Assembly: GCA_964538085.1 (NCBI GenBank)
Contig: CAZIDF010000009.1
Span: 1 to 64,000, forward strand
DNA: 64,000 nucleotides
Direction: 5' to 3'
Source of the DNA: G020348385 sp964538085
Lineage (GTDB): Bacteria > Acidobacteriota > Aminicenantia > Aminicenantales > Aminicenantaceae
Positions 16,919-25,292 of this stretch are shown here, piece after piece. Under the pieces are notes generated by a model that had not been told where the DNA came from, did no database searches, and saw only the letters and a list, made by a program, of their open reading frames with translations. Made by a program: the position numbers and the translations under genes. Every line of letters starts with the position of its first letter. Position 1 is the first letter of the stretch.

Positions 16919-18292
16919 ATGATGAAAAAGTATGATGTGATCGTTGTCGGGTCTGGAGCTGGAGCGGCTATCGTGGATGGTGTTCTGTCCCACGGTTTGA
17001 AAGTGGCTCTGGTGGACAGGGGGCCTTTGGGAGGGACATGCCTCAATGTGGGGTGCATTCCTTCGAAAATGCTGATCTATCCTGCCGACCGGATCGTGGA
17101 AATCCAGGAAGCGAAGAAGTTTGGAATTCACGCCGAGATTAAAAGCGTGGACTTTCAGGCTATCATGGAGAGAACGCGAAAATATGTGTCGGAAACCGAG
17201 AGCCGTATTCGAAAAAGAGTCCAGGATACACCTGGCCTGGATTTTTATGGCAGCACCGGCCACTTTGTGGAAGATTACACCATGGAAATAGACGGGAAAA
17301 AAATTAGTGGGGAAAAAATCTATCTCGTCTCGGGAGCAAGGCCTCTTATTCCCCCGATCAAGGGCATCGAGGAAATCGATTATTTGACGAATAATAATGT
17401 GTTTGATCTCGAAGAAAAACCAGAAAGTCTGGTCATCATCGGCGGTGGCTACATCGCGGTGGAATTTGCCCACTTTTTTGCAGCCATGGGGACAAAGGTG
17501 ACTCTCCTACAGAGAAGCAAGCGGCTTGTCAAAGCTGAAGAGCCTGAGATCTGTGATTTGCTCAAAACAAAGATGCAAGAGAGGATGACCATTCATACAG
17601 AGACCGAAGCCATCGAGGCTAAAAAGTTGAAGGGGAGCTACAAAGTCGTTGCCAAAAACGAAAACACTGGAGAACTGCAAGAATATTCGGCGGAGATGAT
17701 CCTGATCGCTGCAGGACGAGTGTCGAATGCCGATTTGCTCAAGGTGGAAAATACAGGAATAAAAACCGACAAACAAGGCTACATAAAGGTCAATGAGTTT
17801 TTTGAAACCAGTAAAAAGAATATTTGGGCCTTTGGCGATGCTATCGGAAAAAAGATGTTCCGGCATGCTGCCAATAAAGAGGCCGATGTCGTTTTTCATA
17901 ACAGCATGCATGACGGGGATGAGAAGTTCGATTTTCTTCTCGTTCCCCATGCCATTTTCTCCTATCCTCCCGTCGCCTCGGTGGGGATGGTGGAAGCCGA
18001 GGCAAAAAAGGCCCATGACGTCATGGTGGGTAAATCGGTGTATTCGGAAGTGGCCAAAGGCATGGCTATGATGGACGATCAGAGCTTCGCTAAAGCCATT
18101 ATAGAGAAAGACACGTGGCGGATTTTGGGCTTCCACATCATCGGGCCCTATGCGCCCATCTTGATCCAGGAAGTTATCGACGCCATGTCCACGAGTGGAA
18201 CGGTGATGCCCATTGTCAGCGGTATGCGCATCCATCCCGCCCTGCCGGAAATCATCTACGATACCCTGAGAAACCTCAAAGAACCGGATTGA
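16919..18292 (+). CDS. Class I flavoprotein disulfide reductase (dihydrolipoyl dehydrogenase/mercuric or mycothione reductase-like)
   Basis: This 457-residue protein has an FAD-binding N-terminal loop GSGAGA, the redox-active disulfide in GGTCLNVGCIPSK (C41 and C46), an NAD(P)-binding loop GGGYIAVEFA and the second FAD motif NIWAFGDAIG. The C-terminal dimer domain ends with SGMRIHPALPEII, which supplies the active-site His-Glu pair (HPALPE in place of the dihydrolipoyl dehydrogenase HAHPTLSE). This spelling is closer to mycothione reductase/MerA-like members than to PDH or KGDH E3. No lipoyl-enzyme complex genes are nearby. It may serve low-molecular-weight thiol or peroxide metabolism with the peroxidase fusion gene 68 bp downstream; that link is inference. 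AAAGGA precedes the start codon by about 9 nt. Confidence 0.88.
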   Translation: MMKKYDVIVVGSGAGAAIVDGVLSHGLKVALVDRGPLGGTCLNVGCIPSKMLIYPADRIVEIQEAKKFGIHAEIKSVDFQAIMERTRKYVSETESRIRKRVQDTPGLDFYGSTGHFVEDYTMEIDGKKISGEKIYLVSGARPLIPPIKGIEEIDYLTNNNVFDLEEKPESLVIIGGGYIAVEFAHFFAAMGTKVTLLQRSKRLVKAEEPEICDLLKTKMQERMTIHTETEAIEAKKLKGSYKVVAKNENTGELQEYSAEMILIAAGRVSNADLLKVENTGIKTDKQGYIKVNEFFETSKKNIWAFGDAIGKKMFRHAANKEADVVFHNSMHDGDEKFDFLLVPHAIFSYPPVASVGMVEAEAKKAHDVMVGKSVYSEVAKGMAMMDDQSFAKAIIEKDTWRILGFHIIGPYAPILIQEVIDAMSTSGTVMPIVSGMRIHPALPEIIYDTLRNLKEPD

Positions 18293-18360
18293 GTTTGACT
18301 TCATCCTTATAATCGCTATAAAATTGCTAGTCTTTTCATTTGTCAATTGAGGAGTTTGAG

Positions 18361-20094
18361 ATGCGAAAAACAATCATGGTTTTGGCAATCATATGGGTCG
18401 CCTCCCTGTCATTGATCAAGATTTCCTCCGTTGTCCAAGCGAGAACAGGCGAAATTAAATCTCCTTTGGATTTCAGCATGGACAATATCGATGGCGATAG
18501 GGTCGATCTAAGCGATTACGAAGGAAAAGTCGTGATGATGGTGAATGTGGCCAGCAAGTGTGGCTTGACACCCCAGTATGAGGCTCTTCAGGCTTTATAC
18601 AATAGATATTCCGCCAGAGGGTTTGTCGTACTGGGTTTTCCGGCCAATAATTTCCGGGATCAAGAGCCGGGCTCAAACACGGAGATCAAGGAATTTTGTA
18701 CGGTCAATTATGGCATATCCTTTCCGCTGTTTTCCAAAATTTCGGTCCTGGGAGATGAGATCCATCCCTTGTATGCCTACCTAACCGGTGAAGAAACCAA
18801 CTCTGCGTTTGCGGGTGATATCCAATGGAATTTCACGAAGTTCCTTATCGATAGGGAAGGGAAGGTCATTGCCAGGTTCGAACCCAGAACAGAACCGGAT
18901 GGCAAGGAGGTCGTCACGGCCATCGAGGATGCCCTGCATAAACTCACGCCCATCGAAGAGTTGGGAAAGAGAATGTTTTTCGATATAAGCTTGAGCGATC
19001 CTGCAGGCCAAGCATGTTCTACTTGCCATGGACAGCTTGCCGGCTGGTCCGGACCGGATTCAGAGTTCAATCACGGAGGTTCTGTCTATGAAGGGGCCAT
19101 GAAGGGCCGGTTCGGAAAGCGCAGGCCCCCCACTGCTGCTTATGCCGGAGACAGCCCTACGCTGCACATCGAAGAGGATGGAACATTCGAGGGCGGCATG
19201 TTCTGGGATGGACGGGCAACAGGGGAAGATTTAGGCGATCCTCTTGCTGAACAGGCCATGGGGCCTTTTTTGAATCCTCTCGAGCAGAATAATGCGGATG
19301 AAAAAAGTGTCGTTATGATCATTCGCGATTCGAGCTACGCCAATCTTTTCAAAAAAGTCTGGGGCCTCGAATCTTTGGATGCAGACAAAGATGTTCACGG
19401 GATCTATGTCAAAATAGCCCGTTCCATCGCGGCTTTTGAAAGATCTGCCGAAGTGAATCCCTTCAACTCCAAGTTCGATGATTTCTGGTATAACGCGAAA
19501 ACAAAAGGATTGGATGTAGCAGGAATCGATGAGTCCAATTGGAAAAAATACAGGAAGTTGGGCCTGGAGGAAGAGGAACTGAAAGGTTTGATGCTATTCA
19601 ACACAACAGGGCTGTGCTCTGAATGTCATGTGCTCACCTCAGAAAACGGCAAGCTTCCTGTTTTCACAGATTTCACGTACGACAACCTGGGTGTCCCCAA
19701 AAATCCGGAAAATCCCTTTTATGCCATGGGCAAAAAATGGAATCCTGACGGAAAAGGGTGGATCGACAAAGGACTGGGGGGATACCTGGAGGGGACAGAA
19801 AAGTACAAAAAATATGCGGCAGAAAATTACGGTAAACACAAAGTCCCCACGCTCCGCAATGTGGATCTGAGGCCTTCTGAGGGATTTGTGAAAGCCTTCA
19901 TGCACAACGGTTTTTTTACGACACTGAAAGAAGTCGTAAACTTTTACAACACAAGAGATGCGGAGGGGGCCGAATGGGCTCCACCTGAGGTCAGTGAAAA
20001 TGTCAATGTGGATGAATTGGGAAATCTGGGCCTGACACCCGAAGAAGAGGATGCCATCGTCCTTTTCATGAAGACCCTTTCGGACAGGCTTTGA
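18361..20094 (+). CDS. Glutathione peroxidase-like/di-heme cytochrome c peroxidase fusion, exported
   Basis: The ATG at 18361 was chosen because GAGGAG lies 7 nt upstream and a signal peptide (MRKTIMVLAIIWVASLSLI...VVQA) follows; an in-frame TTG at 18340 is rejected. Residues 33-195 are a GPx domain: NVASKCGLT (peroxidatic C67), GFPANNFRDQEPGS, EFCT (C113, resolving-Cys position) and WNFTKF (156-161). FPCNQF is replaced by FPANNF, so the usual Gln is Asn. Residues 196-577 are a MauG/CcpA-type di-heme peroxidase with CSTCH (C219, C222, H223) and CSECH (C419, C422, H423). The single uninterrupted frame joins two periplasmic peroxide-reducing modules, one thiol-dependent and one cytochrome-dependent. 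The flavin disulfide reductase upstream could be a partner. Confidence 0.9.
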   Translation: MRKTIMVLAIIWVASLSLIKISSVVQARTGEIKSPLDFSMDNIDGDRVDLSDYEGKVVMMVNVASKCGLTPQYEALQALYNRYSARGFVVLGFPANNFRDQEPGSNTEIKEFCTVNYGISFPLFSKISVLGDEIHPLYAYLTGEETNSAFAGDIQWNFTKFLIDREGKVIARFEPRTEPDGKEVVTAIEDALHKLTPIEELGKRMFFDISLSDPAGQACSTCHGQLAGWSGPDSEFNHGGSVYEGAMKGRFGKRRPPTAAYAGDSPTLHIEEDGTFEGGMFWDGRATGEDLGDPLAEQAMGPFLNPLEQNNADEKSVVMIIRDSSYANLFKKVWGLESLDADKDVHGIYVKIARSIAAFERSAEVNPFNSKFDDFWYNAKTKGLDVAGIDESNWKKYRKLGLEEEELKGLMLFNTTGLCSECHVLTSENGKLPVFTDFTYDNLGVPKNPENPFYAMGKKWNPDGKGWIDKGLGGYLEGTEKYKKYAAENYGKHKVPTLRNVDLRPSEGFVKAFMHNGFFTTLKEVVNFYNTRDAEGAEWAPPEVSENVNVDELGNLGLTPEEEDAIVLFMKTLSDRL

Positions 20095-20103
20095 TACAGT
20101 CCC

Positions 20104-23100
20104 TCAAAACTCGAAAAGAAAAAACCTGGATTCCCAAGCGTTCATCCTGATCTTATCAACGGGAGGGCCGATCGTTTCTCCCAGTGCATTCACTTCTGTG
20201 ATGATAGCATTTTTTCCCGGATCTAGAGTGGATAGGACCTGGAATTCTGCAGGTTTTCCCTCTATCTCGCGGAGATGCAAGATGATCCCGTTTCTGTCCT
20301 CAGCCGGTTTTGTGCTCACGATCAGGATATTGTCCGCATCGACTTCGAGCAAAGACCGTTCAGGAGCGATATTTGAAGATTTTCCTGGAGGAAAGACTCT
20401 GCACATTAGGGGGATCCGAGAACTCCAGCCAACCCGTGTCGCATGGGCATTGGATGTGTCCTGTGTCGATGTGAGAAAATAGCTCCATTTGAATTCACCC
20501 TCCTGGCTTGCCCTGAAGTTTGTCACCCAATAATTGTTCATCACCCAGGAAAACACAGAAGGCTTTTCGATTTTAGCGATATACCGGAACTCCCCAAGAT
20601 TCAAACCGCCGAATTGCACCAACGGAATCTCGTCGCTTCCGAGGATGATCTGTCTGTCGGCCGTTCGGAAAACAAGAAAGTTTTGGATTGCATGCCAGTC
20701 GGCAGAAGTCCCTTCTAGTTGATTTTTCCCGGGCTGAACCAAACCGCCTTGGGCCTCGTACAGGACATCGGCTTTTGGCAGACTAAAAGGAAAGGCGATG
20801 TAGATGGCCTCTGGTTCTGTGATATCCTTTTTGATCAAGGAATACAGAAGTTCGATCCGTTTTTCTCGATTGTATAACCGCACTTCACACTTGAGGAATG
20901 AATTATCTTGAGCTGTCGGTGTTTCTCCTGTCAATATCGCACTCATCCAGATTGGACCCTCCGTTTTTTTTTGGATAATGACATTATGCAGCGGATTCCT
21001 TTGGCAACTCACCAGATGAAACTGCTCCAGCTGGCTGCGGTTGGAAATGGTTTCATGGATGAACTGACCGATCTGCCATGGGCTTGTTTTATCTATCAGT
21101 TCCATCCCCATCTCTTTATCGAATAAACTGGCGATCGCTCCGGTTTCGGGATCGATGTTGAGCCTATAGAATTTGTTTTCCAAAATGCCTTCGTCAGTTC
21201 GACACTCTTCAGGACGTGGCCGTGACCTATCCAACGTTTCTATCCGGTAGACCTTGTATCCCATCGGTGGAATATCCTCGACTTGGAGTTGCCAGTAGGT
21301 TCCGTCCGCTCGAGTGCTGGTAGCCTGTGCAAAAATTTCATTTCCTTTGAAATCCATGAGCCGAAAGTCTTTTCCCGGAGGCAGGATCTGATGGTCGATG
21401 TAGACCTCAGCCACGCCAGAACGCGGCCAATTCAGCGTGTTGAACAGGACGACGATGGCCACTTCTGCTCTCGGAACATGGGGCTGCAAAAGTCCCATGG
21501 CGGCTTCTTGGAGAAGGGGTGCTTCTTTTGCGGCTTCCCAAACATAGGCGGATTTTTCTGCCCACTGCACCACGCTGTTCGCCACTAAGGGATCCCGGAT
21601 GCTTTCTGCGGCACCCATGGTATGTTCATCCCAAAAGAGGATGGCATCGACGATTTTGTGGACCTTCGCTAGGGTGGCATCGGGCACATGCATCCCGAAT
21701 AATTTTGCCATCGAAAGAAGCCCTTGGTTTGCGATCAACTGCCCTTGGGCTTTTCTGGCAGTGGCTGTTTCCTGAGCGGCCGATCCGAATCCATCCGTCC
21801 ACCAATCCGGCCACGCTTTGCGATGAACGGGGAGTTTATCTCCCAGTTTTTCTTTTATAAATACAGGGAACTCTCTTGCGATGGCGCTTCTGAGTTTCGG
21901 CCATTCGTATTTTTCGTTCCAGCGTCTGATCATATCGCATCCTGCTGTTGAAGGGGGTGCGTTGTCGGTGAAATATCCGGAGTATTGGACCGCTATCCGG
22001 TCGTACGGGTACTTCCTGGATTCTAGACCTTTCAAATATCGCATCAGCTCAGTTTCCAGATTTTGAAAATTACGGGTGTGAATCCCCCAAAAATTTCCCG
22101 TCATGTAGTGGTCGGCCCGAAATGCCAGCAGCCTTTTTCCAGATGGCGACTCCCACCAGAAAGGGGTAGGGGTATCGAAGGGGATACGCGCCCTGTGGCC
22201 GTGTTGTCCCATGATCAAAAATTCGATCCCTGTATCCGGAAAATAATCCGCAAGGCACCAGGCAATTCCGTTGACGTCATTCTGCATGGCGGTCGTGATT
22301 TTTAATCCCACGTCCTTGAATCTTTTTATCGGCCTGAGGGAAGCCGCAAGGATATTCTCATCGGCGATCTCCGACATATTGAAGGGCATGCCAGTGATTT
22401 CGATGCGTCCTTCATCGACGCGTTTTTTTAACCTTGCGATCTGGTCTGGAGGGCGGCTTTCCAGGTACTGGTCGACTGCCCAGGATGCTTCGCATACCCA
22501 GCGAAATTTGGCGCTCTCAGGATAGTCATCGGTAAGATCGCAAAAATCCAAAGCATAGTCGATGAAGCGGAGATGTTCCGGGAGGATCTCCGATTGTGGC
22601 CTCGTGTAGCCGATATCCGTGTGGGTGTGCTGGACTAGGTAAACGAACCATTTCTTGACCGGCGCCAGGGTGAATTTTTTGATCTGGGTATCTCTGTCCT
22701 GCATCTGGATACTAAGGGTGTGTTCTTTTTTTCGGATGGTTTCCGGGAATATCATTTCTATCCGGTTAAATCCATAAATCAATTCAGTTTCGATCGCATC
22801 CTGACCCTCTGCCTTCAATTTTGCCTTCACAGGCTCTCCCAAATGGACGATGTCCACATTCACAGGCTGAAAAAGATGGTTCCCACGCCGGATCAATGCT
22901 TGTTGGGGGACAATCTCGGCTCCGGCTATGACCGGACTTTGGAAGGTCATGTACCACACGCGGCTTCCGGCTGTTTCCCCGACAACTTTTATTGCAAGAG
23001 GTTTTCCGCGCTGGAGGGAAGAGGTCCGGATCCGCATCGAGGCATATCCATGGACATCGTCGAAACGATCGATCATTGTGACGCGAAAGGCGAGCTCAGC

Positions 23101-23508
23101 GTTATCTGGGCCAGCGATTTTCCACTCTTTGTTGGTGTTCCAGACTGGATTGGAAAAGCGGAAGTATTTTTTCCCGTCCACATACAGATCATATTCATGA
23201 GAGTCGTCATCGACATCCATCGCGAAAATCCAGATAAAATTAACGTATTCAGCTGGATAACCTGCCGGAACAGGGTCGGTTTCCCACTCGATGTAATCTT
23301 CTTCGTTAAGATTGCGAAGAAGCAGGGCTTTGGTCACATTGGGCTGAGGAGAGTGGTATTCGATCGTCCCTCCCTTCAGGCTTTTGTGGTAACCCTGCAG
23401 CCAAGCCGATTCAGTGTCTTCGGAGAGGAGAATGCATGGAAAGCAGACGGAAAGGATGGTTAGAAACAGACAAATTTTGGTCCATTTGAAATTTTGTTTT
23501 TTCATCAT
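20104..23508 (-). CDS. Exported GH38 alpha-mannosidase-like glycosidase
   Basis: This 1134-residue protein has a signal peptide (residues 1-30), then about 250 residues of beta-rich, carbohydrate-binding-like sequence. The GH38 catalytic domain starts at FVYLVQHTHTDIGYTRP (the His/Asp zinc ligands of the H-x-H-x-D type). The nucleophile is predicted as D411 in TAMQNDVNGIAW. The C-terminal half holds the helical and beta-sandwich domains of GH38. It would hydrolyse alpha-mannosidic links outside the cytoplasm; specificity is not readable. The N-terminal domain makes it longer than minimal GH38 proteins. The start MMKK lies 5 nt after a TACAAT box and has no Shine-Dalgarno. Convergent with the peroxidase gene, 9 bp apart. 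Confidence 0.88.
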   Translation of the reverse strand: MMKKQNFKWTKICLFLTILSVCFPCILLSEDTESAWLQGYHKSLKGGTIEYHSPQPNVTKALLLRNLNEEDYIEWETDPVPAGYPAEYVNFIWIFAMDVDDDSHEYDLYVDGKKYFRFSNPVWNTNKEWKIAGPDNAELAFRVTMIDRFDDVHGYASMRIRTSSLQRGKPLAIKVVGETAGSRVWYMTFQSPVIAGAEIVPQQALIRRGNHLFQPVNVDIVHLGEPVKAKLKAEGQDAIETELIYGFNRIEMIFPETIRKKEHTLSIQMQDRDTQIKKFTLAPVKKWFVYLVQHTHTDIGYTRPQSEILPEHLRFIDYALDFCDLTDDYPESAKFRWVCEASWAVDQYLESRPPDQIARLKKRVDEGRIEITGMPFNMSEIADENILAASLRPIKRFKDVGLKITTAMQNDVNGIAWCLADYFPDTGIEFLIMGQHGHRARIPFDTPTPFWWESPSGKRLLAFRADHYMTGNFWGIHTRNFQNLETELMRYLKGLESRKYPYDRIAVQYSGYFTDNAPPSTAGCDMIRRWNEKYEWPKLRSAIAREFPVFIKEKLGDKLPVHRKAWPDWWTDGFGSAAQETATARKAQGQLIANQGLLSMAKLFGMHVPDATLAKVHKIVDAILFWDEHTMGAAESIRDPLVANSVVQWAEKSAYVWEAAKEAPLLQEAAMGLLQPHVPRAEVAIVVLFNTLNWPRSGVAEVYIDHQILPPGKDFRLMDFKGNEIFAQATSTRADGTYWQLQVEDIPPMGYKVYRIETLDRSRPRPEECRTDEGILENKFYRLNIDPETGAIASLFDKEMGMELIDKTSPWQIGQFIHETISNRSQLEQFHLVSCQRNPLHNVIIQKKTEGPIWMSAILTGETPTAQDNSFLKCEVRLYNREKRIELLYSLIKKDITEPEAIYIAFPFSLPKADVLYEAQGGLVQPGKNQLEGTSADWHAIQNFLVFRTADRQIILGSDEIPLVQFGGLNLGEFRYIAKIEKPSVFSWVMNNYWVTNFRASQEGEFKWSYFLTSTQDTSNAHATRVGWSSRIPLMCRVFPPGKSSNIAPERSLLEVDADNILIVSTKPAEDRNGIILHLREIEGKPAEFQVLSTLDPGKNAIITEVNALGETIGPPVDKIRMNAWESRFFLFEF

Positions 23509-23513
23509 CGAAC

Positions 23514-23543
23514 ATTGTAAAGAGAATCCTCTTCAAACTTCAA
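23514..23543 (-). promoter_or_regulatory. Predicted promoter of the GH38 gene
   Basis: Minus strand TTGAAG (23538-23543), an 18-bp spacer and TACAAT (23514-23519). Only 5 nt separate the -10 box from the start codon, which predicts a leaderless transcript. Confidence 0.5.
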
Positions 23544-23689
23544 CACAAAAAAAACATACCGATTGGAATTTTTTCCTTTGTCGAGGAAAAAGGGGGTGTA
23601 AAAGAGTAAAAATAATTTACATTAATTTGAAGCAAAAATTGGAATTATTTAAGAAAGGTTTACCGAAAAATCGGTGCAATGAGGATATT

Positions 23690-23926
23690 TCAGTAGGTGA
23701 AATCGCTGTCAGGTTCGGTCGTGATGATATCGAATTCCGAAAGACGGTTGATCACTTTTTTCGTACGCAGATATTTTTTAATTTCCTCTGATTTTTTCTT
23801 GTTGAAAACACCCAGGAGAAATTTGTTTCCCGTCTCGTCATACATATACAAGACTTTTTTTGCCTTAGCCCTTTTTAGGGCTTCACTTATTTGGCTTTCG
23901 TATTCTAAATTTTGTTGTATTTGCAT
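23690..23926 (-). CDS. Small hypothetical protein
   Basis: The 78-residue frame from the ATG at 23926 (MQIQQNLEYESQ...) is charged, with many K and E and predicted helix then strand content; it resembles no family I recognise. An upstream in-frame ATG at 24013 would add a less protein-like N-terminus. A weak AGAGGG lies before the chosen start. After its stop, the hairpin ACCGA-TTTT-TCGGT (minus strand, 23662-23675) could end transcription. The opposite strand also has a 106-residue frame (23697-24017), but that one is hydrophobic and looks like a shadow. The flanking 23509-23689 is AT-rich and holds nothing else that I can support. Confidence 0.4.
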   Translation of the reverse strand: MQIQQNLEYESQISEALKRAKAKKVLYMYDETGNKFLLGVFNKKKSEEIKKYLRTKKVINRLSEFDIITTEPDSDFTY

Positions 23927-23988
23927 TTTATTAACCCTCTGTTCAAATTCGGCAAAAATATATGCAAAATTTGTGCCAAGAAATCTCC

Positions 23989-24018
23989 TTGACTTTATTA
24001 AAGTTAATTTCATTTAAT
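23989..24018 (+). promoter_or_regulatory. Predicted promoter of the MFS-MttB operon
   Basis: TTGACT (23989-23994), an 18-bp spacer and TTTAAT (24013-24018). The ATG at 24030 lies 11 nt after the -10 box with no Shine-Dalgarno between, so the predicted leader is about 4-5 nt. Confidence 0.5.
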
Positions 24019-24029
24019 CATAGACACCC

Positions 24030-25274
24030 ATGAGCAATTTCCGACGATGGCTGGTGATGGCATGCCTGTGCCTATCTGGGGGGATCATTTATCTGTTGCC
24101 CTATCTTCGCGAAGTTTATTATCTCCCGATGTTGGAGGCTTTGGGCCTGACGAATACACAGCTGGGCGTGATGATGAGCGTGTTCGGTGTAACGGCCATG
24201 ATATCCTATTTCCCCGGGGGCTGGATCGCGGACAGGGTATCTCCCCGGATCTTGATCTCTTTGTCGATGATCTCCACGGGATTGGCTGGTTTCTATTTTG
24301 CCACTTTCCCTGCGTACAAGATCTGTCTCCTTATCCATGCTTTTTGGGGTGTGTGTGTCACCCTGACTTTCTGGGCCGCATTGATCAAATCCACAAGAAA
24401 TTGGGCTCCTCCTTCCCAGCAAGGGCGGGCCTTCGGGATATTGGAGGGGGGTCGGGGAATTGCCGAATTGGTGAGTTCTACGGCATTGTTGGCCTTGTTT
24501 GCCAAGCTGGGAAGTGAAGCATTCGCTCTTTCTTGGGTAATTATTCTGTTTTCCATCAGCGACATATTGATCGGGATTTTAGCTTGGTTTGTTTTGGATG
24601 ACACACGAAAGGATTCGCTAGGAGAAAATAGAATCAAAATCGGATTTGGCGCTATTATCAAAGTTCTGAAAATGCCTTCAGTCTGGCTTCTCTCTATCGT
24701 TATCATGGCAGCCTATTCTGCCTACTGGGGATCTTACTATTTTACTCCCTATGCCACCGATGTTTTCAAGATGAGCCTTGTGTTCGGAGGGGCTATAGGC
24801 GTAGGAAAGATGTGGGTCAAGCCTATACCTGCTCTGGGCGCCGGATTTATAGCCGACAGGATCGGACCTTCGCGAACTGTGGCGTGGTCATTTGTCTTAT
24901 TAATATTGAGTTTCGCCGTTTTCGTCTTGACGCCGGGGAGCCCTGATCTTGTCCTGATCCTCATCATAAACACCATTCTCGCTTCTCTGGCTATTTTTGC
25001 GGTGCGTGGGGTGTATTTTGCCATGCTCGAAGAAGGAGGGATCCCGCTTGCCCTGACAGGGACAGCCACTGGAATAGTGTCTATCATAGGATATACTCCG
25101 GATATTTTTATGCCTGTTGTTGGAGGAGGCCTTTTGGATAAATTTCCAGGGGTGCTAGGATACAGGTATTTTTTCCTCATCATCGTCGGACTTTGTGTTT
25201 TAGGGCTGGTTTCTGCCCTAGTCGTGATGCGGAAATATTCCCGATTTAACAGGCTTTCTGTAACGAAAAGATAA
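24030..25274 (+). CDS. MFS transporter next to an MttB-like methyltransferase
   Basis: This 414-residue membrane protein has 12 predicted helices. The MFS loop 2-3 motif is present as GGWIADRVSPRIL and its repeat as GFIADRIGPSRT. A long FALSWVIILFSISDILIG helix precedes the central loop DDTRKDSLGEN. The gene is 18 bp upstream of the trimethylamine methyltransferase family gene on the same strand. It may therefore import the methylated amine or other substrate of that enzyme; this is inference from position only. No Shine-Dalgarno is seen before the start. Confidence 0.88.
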   Translation: MSNFRRWLVMACLCLSGGIIYLLPYLREVYYLPMLEALGLTNTQLGVMMSVFGVTAMISYFPGGWIADRVSPRILISLSMISTGLAGFYFATFPAYKICLLIHAFWGVCVTLTFWAALIKSTRNWAPPSQQGRAFGILEGGRGIAELVSSTALLALFAKLGSEAFALSWVIILFSISDILIGILAWFVLDDTRKDSLGENRIKIGFGAIIKVLKMPSVWLLSIVIMAAYSAYWGSYYFTPYATDVFKMSLVFGGAIGVGKMWVKPIPALGAGFIADRIGPSRTVAWSFVLLILSFAVFVLTPGSPDLVLILIINTILASLAIFAVRGVYFAMLEEGGIPLALTGTATGIVSIIGYTPDIFMPVVGGGLLDKFPGVLGYRYFFLIIVGLCVLGLVSALVVMRKYSRFNRLSVTKR

Positions 25275-25292
25275 AATCAAAAGAGGACTGAC

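Noticed and set aside
23396..23412. CAGCCAAGC resembling the RAYT end repeat
   Set aside because: Lies inside the GH38 coding region and lacks the CTAA part and an inverted partner.
23697..24017. 106-residue plus-strand frame opposite the small hypothetical gene
   Set aside because: Hydrophobic shadow; overlaps the predicted promoter of the MFS gene.
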